DNA of 64,000 bases, from the NCBI GenBank assembly GCA_034522175.1, contig JAXHLQ010000001.1, positions 3,844,001-3,908,000 of the forward strand. The letters run 5' to 3'. Of the stretch, positions 1-9,719 are shown piece by piece. How positions within the stretch are numbered: position 1 is the stretch's first letter; every line of letters begins with the position of its first letter. Made by a program: the position numbers and the translations under genes. Source of the stretch: JAIPDZ01 sp034522175. Lineage in GTDB: Bacteria > Desulfobacterota > DSM-4660 > Desulfatiglandales > Desulfatiglandaceae. Under the pieces are notes generated by a model. That model was not told the DNA's origin and did no database searches. It worked only from the letters and a program-made list of their open reading frames with translations.

Positions 1-3000
1 AGGGAGACATTGGACAGTCCGCCTTTCAAGCTGAGAAGCGGAAAGGCTCGACCCTGATCCATGTCCGCGGCCATGAACGAAACAGGCGTTTGGCCCGGCC
101 GGGTGGGAACGGTTGTTCTGAGATGAGCGGGGGTGTTCAAAATCAGGCTGTTGATTTCTGCAACCATCGAGGAAAGATCTGATGATGGGGTTGACAGGGG
201 AATCGACTCCGCTACAAAGGACGGGGGCAGCGGGTCGGTATAGGCGAGGGCAAGGGTTCGGCGTTTAAAGGGTTTCGTGTTTCGGATGCACCGGAGGAGA
301 TGCGTGGCGCTCAAGGCCACAGGGTGGGTCAGGTCTCGAGGGAGCATGTCGGGATTTTCCCACAGGAGGGTCATTGCGGGGGTTTCATCTTTCGTTTTCA
401 GTCCCGGTTTCCATGGAGCGGAAACGATGTTTTGAGGGGTGATGATGAGGGAACGCCAGGTATCTTCGGCTTCCTGTCGATCGATCAATCGAATGAGCCC
501 GTGTCCCGGGGGCAGGTTTTCCATGATATCGATCAGCTGGACGGGGTCAGGAGAAAAGAGCGCGGCGATTTCCGGTTCGTTTTCCTTTCTCGAAATCCTT
601 TTAAGATCGGCGAGTGCCGATTCATATTGTGTCAACCAGTCCTGATAGCGTGCTTTTAACCGCTGAGACGGTTCCATGGACAGCGTTTCTACCCATTCAT
701 CTGCTGCTTTTTCCGCGAGAAAGGCCGCGCCGAGCAGGACCATGATCCTGTCCTGAAGGGTCTTGGATGCGGTGAGCTGAGCGATCGAGGGTAATTTCTC
801 CCGCGCATCCCCCAGTTCACGGCGAAGCAGGTGCTGCTCTTCCCGGCGTCTTTTTTGTAAGTGGGATTTCTGCGCATCACCCGCTTTTTCAAGTTCTGTC
901 GACAGGTGTTGGATGCGGATCAGCCGTGGGTAGATCCGGGTCAGGCGTTGCCGTTCGGATCTGGATATACGGCCCAGAACAAGCGGACTGAGACGGTTGA
1001 CCCTTTCGATCTCTGAAAGGGTCTCCATCAGATTGAATGCTGCCTCAGGGCGGTCCGCCTCAAGACGTTCCACGACGAGGGGTCGAAAAAGGTGTGTGAT
1101 TTCATTGGGTGCACATCCGGCCTTGATGACGGGTGTGGAAGCCAGGACCGATAGGGCCTCCTTCAGACGACCCATGCGGGCCAGGGCCCGCCATTCATAT
1201 TCAGGTAACAGGCCGGCCTGAGCGCTCTGCAGGGCCTCATGCAGTTGGGCCGATGCCGTTTCAGGATCGGCGACGCCGATGGCCACCTGGGCCATGTTGA
1301 GATGAAGGGCCGTCAGGATGGCCAACGATTTGCGGGACCTCCGGGCATCCTGTTTCTCGAAGGCTTCAATGCCTTTCGAGAAATGGCGGCCTGCTGTCTC
1401 GAGGCGTTTTACCCTTTCCGCGGCCGACGAAACGGGATCATCACCCGATCCGTGAATTTTCAAAAGAAGTGCGCCAATGGTGTTGTGATACATGGGAATC
1501 ACATCGGCTTTGAGCACGTCGGTGCGCTTATTAAGGAGCTGTGCGGTCTGCCTGTCCAGGACGCGGAGCTGAGAGAGGAAGGGGTTTGTTTTTCCGGTTT
1601 CCCGGGATATTTTTGAAAGCGCGTGGGCCATGTTGGCGACGTTGAGTGCTGAACTGACCGGATTGTTGAGTCGCAGGGAGAGTTCGGCAGATGTCTTGAA
1701 TCGATGAAAGGCTTTGACGGGGTCATTGAGAGCATAGGCCAGTTGCCCTGCCCGATGATAAAGAAGTGATGTGCCGTATATGTCCGAATCGGGTATGATC
1801 CCCTGGGCCTCATAGACGGAAAGGAGGCGAGTCATCTCCGCTTCGGCCGGCGTGAGTTTGCCCAACTCCACTTCAATCCGGGAGATGTAGGTTCGGGCCA
1901 GGCGTTTTTCCTGTTCTGCGGTGAATCCGTACATGGCTTTGGAGGCCGCGGCCTTGTCAAGGGCGATGTCGAGGGAAACGCTCATGAACGCCCCGCTTTT
2001 GCCGCCACCCGTCGCTTTCTCCCGATCGGTTTTTGGGTCTTTGACACCGAATTGATCGATGAGTTGAATCACGGCATGAAAGTCGTCGAGCGCGGTCTGA
2101 AGCATCCGGCGTTTTTCCTCTCCTGAACAGGCTTCCGCCGCCATGTACCCGGTGTAGGCCACAGAGCGCCGGTTAACGCTTAGGTTTTTCATTAAACCCA
2201 GTGCCTTGTTCAGTGCATAAGCTTGCTCAAAATGTTTACGGGCGGCGTTCCAGTTCTCCTGTTCCTGATAGGCAAGGGCAAGCCGATCCAGCATCTCGGC
2301 CTTCAGCGTCAAAAAGGCATCCGGTATATTCAAAGCCTCTTTGGCCCGGGTGATCATGTACGACAGGGATTCAATCTGCGCTTCTTTTGTTTCGCCGTTA
2401 TCCGCGGGGGTCAAAAGGGGTGCAAGTTCCCCTATCAGGTTTTCTTCCTTTTCAATAATGGCTTCAATTCCCGCTTTGTAGGCTGGCCATGCGGGGTCCG
2501 GCAGGGAGCGAATCCCGCCGGTGGCAGCCCCCGTGACCTGAAAGAGTTCCTGATGTATACCGGCCTGTCTTTCGCCGAGCCTCCCGGCCTGCTCCGCCAG
2601 ATCAGGGGTGCTTATGGCCGGCGTGATGATGGTGCCGAATATCTGTGTATTGAGCTTTCCCATGATCTCGGAAGCGCGCTGGGGGTCGATGCGCCGCTGG
2701 ATCAGGTCCAGGGCCTTTTCATAGGCGGACAGGCTTTGGGAGGGGTCCCGCAGTTGAAACGCAGACGCACCCAGGCGGCGATAAAAGAGGATTTCGGTAT
2801 CGGCATGATCAAAGGGATATTCCGAGTTCAGTCGCTCCCTGTAATAGGTATGGGCCTTTGAAAAGTTCCCCAGCAGAAAATAGATATTCCCCAGGTTCAG
2901 CGCGAGGTCTGCGCCGTTTTTGGGGTCCTTTTCAGGATTATTCAGGAAGTAGGCCTTCTGGTAGGATTGAAGGGCCTTTTCAAGACCGCCCGGTTGACCA

Positions 3001-4364
3001 TAAACCGTCTCCGATACTTCGTCGATATAGCCGAGTGTCTGGTGGAAGTAGGCCACCTGTCCATCCCGTTTAATGGCCGAGGCCACCATTGAACGCGCTT
3101 CGTTCAACGTATCCATTCCGTTCATATAGGTCAGGCAAAGACCGATGGCGTACCGCGTGACCGGATCATCGGGCATTTTTTTCAATCGATCCCTGTAGCG
3201 GATCAGCACATCAGGGATCTGCTTTCTACTCGCCGCACACTTGATATAGCCCCGGTGTGCCCGCAAAAGGCCATAATCCTCACGGATCAAATCGAGGTAA
3301 TCATTTTGCGCAGCAGGGACCTCGCTCAGACGGTAATGAAAGTCCGCCGCATCAAGGGCCTTCTTGAAGTAGGCATCACGGATCAAGCCATACAAGGTGT
3401 CCTCGTAGGTCCGCGCGCCCATCTCCGTCTCATAGAGGTCCAATGCCTGACGAAATCGCTCTTCCCTGTAAAGAATCTCGGCAAGCGCCAGTCTCGCTGC
3501 GGCCGTCTGCGTATCCACGATGGGAAAACGGGTGAGCACCTCCCGGTAAGCGGATTTGGCCTGCTGCCATTGCCCGGCAGCAAAATAGAGATCCCCCGCA
3601 TGATTGAGTGCCGCCATGGCCAGCCTGGGCAGGTCTTTTTCATATGACTTGCTGATCTGGACCAACAAACGAACTTTTTCAGCCTGTTTTTCTCCTGCGG
3701 CGGTCGGTATCCGGATATGGAGGATTCGCGCCACTGCCCGATCCTGCCATTTTTCTTCACCGGGAAAGGTTTTAAGCATGTCTATGTACGTGTGCAGGGC
3801 CGAATCGGTTTTTCCCATCCGTTCGTAAATCTCGCCTTTGCGCAGCATGGCCTCGGGTGCTGAAGGGATAGCGTCTGTGATGGGTCCTGACCCCCGCGTC
3901 TCTACCCCACGAGCCATGTCGATGATTTGATCCAGCAGATCAATGGCTGATAGAAGGGATTCAGGGTCATCTTTCAGGACCATCAGTTTGGCCTGCGCAA
4001 TCATGGCCCGTGTGTTGATCTGCACCTGCTGACGCCGAGCACGACCGATATCCTTATCTTCCTGCCGGGTGATCAACCGGCCCAGATCTTCGATGCCGCT
4101 TTTAATGGCCTGGTTTCGCTCCGGGTCCGTAACGGCCCGCTTGATGGCCTTTCGGGTCTTTATCGCGCGTATTTGAATGTGTGCGAGTGCGGGTTCGGGA
4201 AGGGTCTTTTCCGGGCATTTCATTGCGATGCCGTAGGCGAACAGGGCATCATCGAGTCGGTCATGCGCCTCATAAAGTCTTCCCATGGTAAACGCCGCTT
4301 TACATCGGAAGACCCTGTCTTGAGGAAATGCCTCCAGGACTTTGAAATAGCCCAGCAGGGTCAT
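1..4364 (-). CDS. TPR superhelix protein with CHAT-like domain, C-terminal part (partial at window edge)
   Basis: This open frame continues to the left edge without a stop, so its C-terminus is missing. About 1450 residues are visible. The first ~1150 are helical and TPR-like, with recurrent patterns such as YRRLGASAFQLRDPSQSLSAY and LAYQEQENWNAARKHFEQAY. The last ~200 visible residues resemble the start of a CHAT (caspase-like) domain, for example the IENLPPGHGLIRL-type strand and the LAYTDPLPPSFVAESIPL segment; the expected His and Cys lie outside the window. An ATG at 4364 overlaps the stop of the upstream propeller ORF (ATGA), but sensible in-frame sequence (TVQKQFHLAENLGLRIPPDD) continues upstream of it in this frame. 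One polypeptide broken by a frameshift at 4447-4456 is therefore more likely than two genes. It is the last member of the minus-strand AsmA/DUF1318 operon. Role inferred: envelope scaffold with a possible protease module. Confidence 0.7.
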   Translation of the reverse strand, partial: MTLLGYFKVLEAFPQDRVFRCKAAFTMGRLYEAHDRLDDALFAYGIAMKCPEKTLPEPALAHIQIRAIKTRKAIKRAVTDPERNQAIKSGIEDLGRLITRQEDKDIGRARRQQVQINTRAMIAQAKLMVLKDDPESLLSAIDLLDQIIDMARGVETRGSGPITDAIPSAPEAMLRKGEIYERMGKTDSALHTYIDMLKTFPGEEKWQDRAVARILHIRIPTAAGEKQAEKVRLLVQISKSYEKDLPRLAMAALNHAGDLYFAAGQWQQAKSAYREVLTRFPIVDTQTAAARLALAEILYREERFRQALDLYETEMGARTYEDTLYGLIRDAYFKKALDAADFHYRLSEVPAAQNDYLDLIREDYGLLRAHRGYIKCAASRKQIPDVLIRYRDRLKKMPDDPVTRYAIGLCLTYMNGMDTLNEARSMVASAIKRDGQVAYFHQTLGYIDEVSETVYGQPGGLEKALQSYQKAYFLNNPEKDPKNGADLALNLGNIYFLLGNFSKAHTYYRERLNSEYPFDHADTEILFYRRLGASAFQLRDPSQSLSAYEKALDLIQRRIDPQRASEIMGKLNTQIFGTIITPAISTPDLAEQAGRLGERQAGIHQELFQVTGAATGGIRSLPDPAWPAYKAGIEAIIEKEENLIGELAPLLTPADNGETKEAQIESLSYMITRAKEALNIPDAFLTLKAEMLDRLALAYQEQENWNAARKHFEQAYALNKALGLMKNLSVNRRSVAYTGYMAAEACSGEEKRRMLQTALDDFHAVIQLIDQFGVKDPKTDREKATGGGKSGAFMSVSLDIALDKAAASKAMYGFTAEQEKRLARTYISRIEVELGKLTPAEAEMTRLLSVYEAQGIIPDSDIYGTSLLYHRAGQLAYALNDPVKAFHRFKTSAELSLRLNNPVSSALNVANMAHALSKISRETGKTNPFLSQLRVLDRQTAQLLNKRTDVLKADVIPMYHNTIGALLLKIHGSGDDPVSSAAERVKRLETAGRHFSKGIEAFEKQDARRSRKSLAILTALHLNMAQVAIGVADPETASAQLHEALQSAQAGLLPEYEWRALARMGRLKEALSVLASTPVIKAGCAPNEITHLFRPLVVERLEADRPEAAFNLMETLSEIERVNRLSPLVLGRISRSERQRLTRIYPRLIRIQHLSTELEKAGDAQKSHLQKRRREEQHLLRRELGDAREKLPSIAQLTASKTLQDRIMVLLGAAFLAEKAADEWVETLSMEPSQRLKARYQDWLTQYESALADLKRISRKENEPEIAALFSPDPVQLIDIMENLPPGHGLIRLIDRQEAEDTWRSLIITPQNIVSAPWKPGLKTKDETPAMTLLWENPDMLPRDLTHPVALSATHLLRCIRNTKPFKRRTLALAYTDPLPPSFVAESIPLSTPSSDLSSMVAEINSLILNTPAHLRTTVPTRPGQTPVSFMAADMDQGRAFPLLSLKGGLSNVS

Positions 4365-5512
4365 CCCGTCATCCGGTGGGATGCGTAGGCCCAGGTTTTC
4401 CGCGAGATGGAACTGTTTTTGAACCGTATCGCGTTTTGGGATTTCGCCCCCGGGGGAAGGGCCCAGACATTGGGAATGCCTCTTCGGTGGGTGATAAAAT
4501 AGAGGCCGGATTTTGTGAGCATGGGTTGATAGGCCTCATAGGCCCCTGAGGTGAGCGGGTAGGGCATGGCGCCGGGATGTTTTGCGGCAATTCGATAAAG
4601 CCTGATTGCTTCCGCATGTTCCGTCCCTGCGTCTGCCGAACGTTGCGGGACCATACGGGAAAAATAGATGAAATCGCCGTCACGGGACCAGCAGGGTTGC
4701 GCATCAATGGCCGGGCCCTGGGTGATCCGGCGGACGTCCTGGGTTTTTAAGTCCAGGAGGAAGATATCCCCATTGGGGTCTTCACGGCGTGAGACAAATG
4801 CCATCCGGACGCCGTCCGGGGATATGGCCGGGAAAGACCCGTCTCCATCCACGGGAAGGGCCTGCAATGCAGGAGTGATTGGGCCTGAAACCGCCGATTG
4901 GGACAGGGTTTCCGGCAGTGGTATCCGCATCAGTCTTCTTCCCGGGTTTTTTGATGAGGACTGGTGGAAATAGAGGTCGGTGCCGTCAGGCGAAAAAGCG
5001 GGTGCGCCGTCCCCGGTTGCCCGGTCCGTTAGACGGATGGGGCGTTGATTTTGCGATGTGAGATCAATAAGATAGATATCCCCCTTGACATCAAAGGCGG
5101 TTCCCTGAAAAGCCAGCCACCGGCCGTCACGAGAAAGCGCGGGCCACATGACGGATCCACTCAGGTGAGGCAGCACCCTGGGGGGCGCGTCCCGGGACGG
5201 ATTCACCGGACGGAGGACCATGCGGGATATCCCATCCATTTCAGAGATGGCGACCATCAGGCGGCCGTCCCCGGAGAGGGTGGCATAGCGGACCGGGTCT
5301 GCCTCAAATGTCTGCTGGACCGGGCGGTTTACCGGGAGGGGATCGGGTTTGAAGGCCGCCCGACTGCTTTGAGGCGCAAAAAAAGAGGGGTGGTTTGATG
5401 CGGGTGGCGGTGAAGTGCCCCGGTCCGTGGGGAATAACGAGCAGGCAGAGACTGCTGAGAAGACGAACATATAGAGGGGCAGGTATCTTTTTTTTATTTT
5501 TTGACGGTCCAT
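4361..5512 (-). CDS. TolB-like beta-propeller lipoprotein (N-terminal part of a split TolB-TPR-CHAT protein)
   Basis: The product starts with a hydrophobic signal ending in the lipobox VSAC at about residues 21-24, with Ser after the Cys, so it is probably an outer-membrane lipoprotein. It then carries several WD40-like/TolB blades with typical motifs: ALSRDGRWLAF, PAFSPDGTDLYFH, PAISPDGVRMAFVS, QPCWSRDGDFIYFSR. The last ~30 residues before the stop do not look like propeller sequence. The -1 frame from 4447-4456 instead continues smoothly into the TPR protein, so this ORF is probably the N-terminal ~355 residues of one polypeptide of more than 1800 residues. Its start overlaps the DUF1318 gene by 19 nt, which indicates translational coupling. 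A propeller on a TPR rod suggests a protein-interaction role in the periplasm; no enzymatic function can be assigned. Confidence 0.75.
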   Translation of the reverse strand: MDRQKIKKRYLPLYMFVFSAVSACSLFPTDRGTSPPPASNHPSFFAPQSSRAAFKPDPLPVNRPVQQTFEADPVRYATLSGDGRLMVAISEMDGISRMVLRPVNPSRDAPPRVLPHLSGSVMWPALSRDGRWLAFQGTAFDVKGDIYLIDLTSQNQRPIRLTDRATGDGAPAFSPDGTDLYFHQSSSKNPGRRLMRIPLPETLSQSAVSGPITPALQALPVDGDGSFPAISPDGVRMAFVSRREDPNGDIFLLDLKTQDVRRITQGPAIDAQPCWSRDGDFIYFSRMVPQRSADAGTEHAEAIRLYRIAAKHPGAMPYPLTSGAYEAYQPMLTKSGLYFITHRRGIPNVWALPPGAKSQNAIRFKNSSISRKTWAYASHRMTG

Positions 5513-6081
5513 TTTCCTGATTCAGTCTGAATTTTTTCTCCGGGAATGGCGTTGTCTCGATTGATTTTTCCAAAGATCTTTCGGACGGTCGGCAGGTCTT
5601 TTTCGGTGAATGTCTCGTTGGTCTCGATCACACGACGCATGACCACCTCCCTCGCCTGGTTCACATCGTCCAATACAGAGCGGAATTCCTTTTCCGGGTA
5701 TCTGGCAGCAAACTTCTCTAAATCATTCGGCATGTTATCTTGATTCATGGGAAAGCCTGTCAGAAGCCCCCGGTTGTTTTCACCGACCCAGCCGAGCCGT
5801 TTGAATGCGTCCACATCGTCGGCATGAAAAGCAATGGTCTGAATGGCCTCCACCACCTTTTGCCGACTTCGACTTCGGCGGGGAGGTGTTTTTATGCGAC
5901 CAAAAGGGTCGACCCCTCTCACGGATGCCACCAACAGAACATCCTCTGAAAGGGCGTTATAGGACCCCAGCACCTGGTTTTCGAGTGCGGTTCTTTCACT
6001 GACGACATTGACGCGGACATCCGCCAGGGTGCATGCGGACGCGGATAAAATGATGATGAAAAACAGAAAGAATCGTTTCAT
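5494..6081 (-). CDS. DUF1318 (YdbL-like) lipoprotein
   Basis: A 195-residue protein with an N-terminal signal and lipobox (SASAC around residue 17), so it is a predicted lipoprotein. The C-terminal third matches the YdbL/DUF1318 pattern: DNAIPGEKIQTESGKWTVKK parallels the A-PGE-IQ-GKW-K ending of E. coli YdbL. In E. coli, ydbH-ynbE-ydbL form an operon in which YdbH (AsmA-like) and the lipoprotein YnbE build an intermembrane lipid-transport bridge and YdbL assists. Here the start codon overlaps the stop of the AsmA-like gene (ATGA), the same partnership. No separate YnbE-like gene is seen; because this protein carries its own lipid anchor it may combine both roles, which is inference. Confidence 0.8.
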   Translation of the reverse strand: MKRFFLFFIIILSASACTLADVRVNVVSERTALENQVLGSYNALSEDVLLVASVRGVDPFGRIKTPPRRSRSRQKVVEAIQTIAFHADDVDAFKRLGWVGENNRGLLTGFPMNQDNMPNDLEKFAARYPEKEFRSVLDDVNQAREVVMRRVIETNETFTEKDLPTVRKIFGKINRDNAIPGEKIQTESGKWTVKK

Positions 6082-9000
6082 GGTGCTTCCTTCCCGGTGA
6101 GTTGAACCCCATTATCCTTGTTGATTAAGATAGTTGTTGCAGCGAGGATTTTCAACAAATGCGTGAGCCGTTTCAGCTTCGGCGTCAGTTCATTGAGCCG
6201 GTCGCCTATCGGTAAGAGGGAGATATTGAAGCGGTTGATCGCGGGAAGGCTGACGACGGCGCCTTTTACCGCCACCTCTCCCCTTAAGGAAAGGTTGCCG
6301 TCCTGAATGTCGATGGCCACCCATCGCGGTGAGCCCTGTCTCAGAAGCTTTCGCTGCTTGACGATCATCTCATTGCTTTCATAAGGGTCCAGTGCGTACA
6401 GGAATCGCTCCAGGGTATTTGATCCGATGTGGGTCAATCGGATACGGGCCTGTAGATGGCTCAGAAGATTCCCGGGGGCCTCCGAGATGGGCAGGTGACA
6501 GACCAGCTGACCGGATATCTCCGTATCTGAGGTCCCTGGGGTTTCCTTTGTCGATGCGGCCGAAGCAAAGGCGCCGGAGAGGCGATCCATGTTTAGTCCT
6601 GAAAAGGCACACGCCATCCGAAGCATGAACCTCTCCGGTTCTTCTGACAACCTCAGGCTTCCGGTGATGGTTCCGCCGAGAATATCCGCCTGAAAGTGGT
6701 CGATGGCCGGGAGGCGTTTTTCGAGGTCCAGGCGGACCGCGCTGTTGGAGACATTCAACAGGACGGGACCGGCGGGGATAACCGCGGCATCCCATGTGAC
6801 ATTGGGCGGGCCGGGCGGCAGGCCGGGAATTCGATTGAAGCCCGCCTGCCCCGGCTCACTGAATCCGGCGGCGGAAGGCGGATTGAGGACCTTCCGGGAC
6901 AGCGGCAGGGGGAGGGTGTCAGGGATTTTGGGCTGATCCGATGATACGATATTGAACCGTCTGAATATCTCAAGATCGCTTTGAAGGTGGTCAACCGTCA
7001 CATGGTTCATCTGTGCATCGAGGCCGGATGTATTCAGGCGCAGATGTGTGGTTAGATCCTTGTTCCCGGTCAGGGACAGGTCGGCGTCCGCGGACAGGAT
7101 ACCCGTGGCGGACGGACCATCCAGGACGGTGGTAAGTACCCGCGCCAGGTCCATTTTGATTTGCGCGGTCAGGGCGGCGTCCACTGTTGCAAGGATCTGC
7201 CCGACAGCGGGCCCCGATGTCTCGGCGAGGAGGCGGTCGAGATGATCAATGGAACCGCTCAGCCGCTGCTGGATATTCAAGGGTTGGATGTCCAAGGATT
7301 GGGATATCGTGGCGGTCTTGAGATCCTTTGTCTGGAGTGAGAAACCCAGGGTGAGCCGGATCGCCGGATCGAGTCGCCCGAGAGGAGGGATGCGGCGAAT
7401 ACGGTTACAGGCGATTTTTCCCTCAAGATCGAGTTGTTTCAACCCCTCTCCAACTTTCAGGCTGAGCGGTGAAGGGGTATGGACCCCCTCAACGGTGAGG
7501 CGTTTTCCCTCAGAAAACGGTAAATCGAGTGCCAGGCCGTTGAATCGCGCGAGGATGGACAGGTCCTCGATAAACCGGAATTGCCCCATTCTGGCATCAA
7601 GTGGTTGTGGAGGGTTAGTGATGTGCCGGATTTCCGAAGGGTTCGGCCGTCTTCCCCGGAAGGTCCAGTCAAGGACGATGTTGCCGGACAGGTCGGGTTC
7701 AGGTCTTTTATTGGATGGGATCAGCGAGAGGATTCTCCCAGTATCGCATGCGATGGTGCCACGGGTCTCGAGTCTCTCGAATCCCAGGTTCTGAAAGCGG
7801 GTATTCACGTGCCCTTTGAAAAGCGTTCCCGCATCCACATCGGCCGTGATGTTTTCCGCATCGATCCGGACGGTATCCGTCTGTTGAAGACGCGTATGAT
7901 CCATTTGAATCGTCATCTCGACATCCTGGTCGAGTCTGGTACCCATGGGCTTTAACTCCGCCGGTTTTTTCAGCGCAAGTGAAAGCAAGCCCTTTTTGAG
8001 CAGCAGGGCAGGGGAGGGCGGCAGGACAAGGTGACCGTCAAACGTGTGGCTTAGGAGCGGCATATTTCCATAGGCGGGCGAAGAGAGTTTCTTGAGTGTC
8101 CCTTTGGTTTTGATGGAAATGTCGCCCGTTATGCCCACAAGCCCCTTCCTGTGCGGGGCCATACGGGTGCTCTCAAGCCTCAATGCATCCCATTCAACGG
8201 CTTTAAGCCGCAGTTCCATGGGTCCTTTGAGATGGATGTGCTTCATGTCGAGGCGTGAAGAGAGGGTCAGGCGTGTGGGAATACCGGATGAAATGGATGT
8301 GTCCGCTGCTTCAATACGCAGACGGAGATCCTCTGCACTGAATGCCCCCGTCGGCAGAACCGCTTTTATCATGGGGAGGCTCAGTTCGAGTCCTTTCAAC
8401 TCAATGGTGCTGTTTCCGCCGGGTATCTCCCCGCTGAGGTTTAGCCTGGCGATTTCTACCCTCGGCTTCGTTGAGGGATCGTCGCTCGCCGGGGCGGCAA
8501 GCGAAATGTCGGGGGGCATGATGCCCTTGAGGGTGCGTGTGACCTCCTCGAAATCGATCAGAATCGGGCCGATGGTGAGATCCACCCCTATGGGCCCTGA
8601 TTGAGGCTGTTTCAGGTTGCCTTTCCAGGCCATCCGGGTGTTCTCCTGTAGATGGAGTTTCCCGGTGATTATCTCGACCCTCCCGGCGTTGGGATACAAG
8701 ACCCCTTCCTGCGTCATGCTGAAGGTCAGCGGCATCAGGCGGATATCTTTCAGGCCCCCTCCTTCTGCCTTCAGATCCGTTCCTTTCATGTCCATGTTGA
8801 AGGTAATATTGTCGGGGTCTTTCCGGATTCCCTTGACCGTCAACGCCATTCGGCCCTCCGTATTGGGGAGGGATGCCGGGGCAAAGGGCCTTACGGCATC
8901 CGACAGCAATTTCAGGTCCAAACCGAGCTGTGCAGCCCCTTCCCCGAGCCCCGGGCCGGCCCTGAGGGATAAATCGAAACCCGGGAGACTTCCCTCCGCC

Positions 9001-9716
9001 TTCAGCGAGAGGGTGTTCAGGTCGAGACCCCATGATGGGGTCATGAAGTCGCTGAGGCGAATCCCGAGGTGAAGGGACGGGAGGGGCTCACCATCCATTT
9101 CCTGTTCCGAAGATACCAGGAGATGGACGGGATCATGCTGAAGTGAAGGGGCCGTCACGCCCAATTGGGCATTTTGGACCGACAGGCGGCGGCCTTGAAG
9201 GCGATCTTCGATCTCAATTTTTACATCTCTGATCCGTATGGTAGCGGTGACATCTTCTGGGAGGACGAATGGAAAGGGGCCTTTCTTCTCAGGGTGTTCT
9301 GGTGCGGGTTTTTCGCTGAATGGGAGAGTTTCCAGATTGGTCCGGCCGTCTCGCTGCCGGATCAGGTGCGCATGTACCCCCTCCATTTTAAAGATGAGAA
9401 CAATCCGGCGATTTAGAAGGGCGCTCAGATCCAATTTGAGGAAGGTATGATTGACGGAGATCAAGGGGTTTTTTGAAAAGGAGGGGTCATCATCGATTTT
9501 CAGTCCGCGGATACGGATGCCGTCGGTCCAGCGCCAGTCAAGTGACTGAATGTGGACGGCGCGTTTCATGGCTGTAGAGGCTTTGTTCTCTATTTGGTTT
9601 TTGACCCACCGGGTGGAAATGACTCGGGGAGTGAGAAGAACGCCCACGGCGAGAAGGCTGATGACCAGGACAAAAACGCCTGTGGCCCACAGAAGCCATT
9701 TTCCGGTCCGTTTCAC
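6078..9716 (-). CDS. AsmA/YdbH-like intermembrane transport protein
   Basis: A 1212-residue protein with one N-terminal membrane segment (about residues 9-30, LLWATGVFVLVISLLAVGVLL) and a long periplasmic region rich in beta strands. The start resembles AsmA proteins (VISTRWVKNQIENKASTAMKRAVHIQSLDWRW) and the end (ISLLPIGDRLNELTPKLKRL) resembles the terminal helix region of large AsmA-like proteins. AsmA/TamB/YdbH proteins form hydrophobic grooves that move phospholipids between inner and outer membranes. The start is GTG, 3 nt after the stop of the flavoprotein gene; the stop overlaps the DUF1318 lipoprotein gene. The pairing with a YdbL-like partner favours YdbH over other AsmA types. The internal part cannot be divided further by eye. 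Confidence 0.82.
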   Translation of the reverse strand: MKRTGKWLLWATGVFVLVISLLAVGVLLTPRVISTRWVKNQIENKASTAMKRAVHIQSLDWRWTDGIRIRGLKIDDDPSFSKNPLISVNHTFLKLDLSALLNRRIVLIFKMEGVHAHLIRQRDGRTNLETLPFSEKPAPEHPEKKGPFPFVLPEDVTATIRIRDVKIEIEDRLQGRRLSVQNAQLGVTAPSLQHDPVHLLVSSEQEMDGEPLPSLHLGIRLSDFMTPSWGLDLNTLSLKAEGSLPGFDLSLRAGPGLGEGAAQLGLDLKLLSDAVRPFAPASLPNTEGRMALTVKGIRKDPDNITFNMDMKGTDLKAEGGGLKDIRLMPLTFSMTQEGVLYPNAGRVEIITGKLHLQENTRMAWKGNLKQPQSGPIGVDLTIGPILIDFEEVTRTLKGIMPPDISLAAPASDDPSTKPRVEIARLNLSGEIPGGNSTIELKGLELSLPMIKAVLPTGAFSAEDLRLRIEAADTSISSGIPTRLTLSSRLDMKHIHLKGPMELRLKAVEWDALRLESTRMAPHRKGLVGITGDISIKTKGTLKKLSSPAYGNMPLLSHTFDGHLVLPPSPALLLKKGLLSLALKKPAELKPMGTRLDQDVEMTIQMDHTRLQQTDTVRIDAENITADVDAGTLFKGHVNTRFQNLGFERLETRGTIACDTGRILSLIPSNKRPEPDLSGNIVLDWTFRGRRPNPSEIRHITNPPQPLDARMGQFRFIEDLSILARFNGLALDLPFSEGKRLTVEGVHTPSPLSLKVGEGLKQLDLEGKIACNRIRRIPPLGRLDPAIRLTLGFSLQTKDLKTATISQSLDIQPLNIQQRLSGSIDHLDRLLAETSGPAVGQILATVDAALTAQIKMDLARVLTTVLDGPSATGILSADADLSLTGNKDLTTHLRLNTSGLDAQMNHVTVDHLQSDLEIFRRFNIVSSDQPKIPDTLPLPLSRKVLNPPSAAGFSEPGQAGFNRIPGLPPGPPNVTWDAAVIPAGPVLLNVSNSAVRLDLEKRLPAIDHFQADILGGTITGSLRLSEEPERFMLRMACAFSGLNMDRLSGAFASAASTKETPGTSDTEISGQLVCHLPISEAPGNLLSHLQARIRLTHIGSNTLERFLYALDPYESNEMIVKQRKLLRQGSPRWVAIDIQDGNLSLRGEVAVKGAVVSLPAINRFNISLLPIGDRLNELTPKLKRLTHLLKILAATTILINKDNGVQLTGKEAP

Positions 9717-9719
9717 GGC

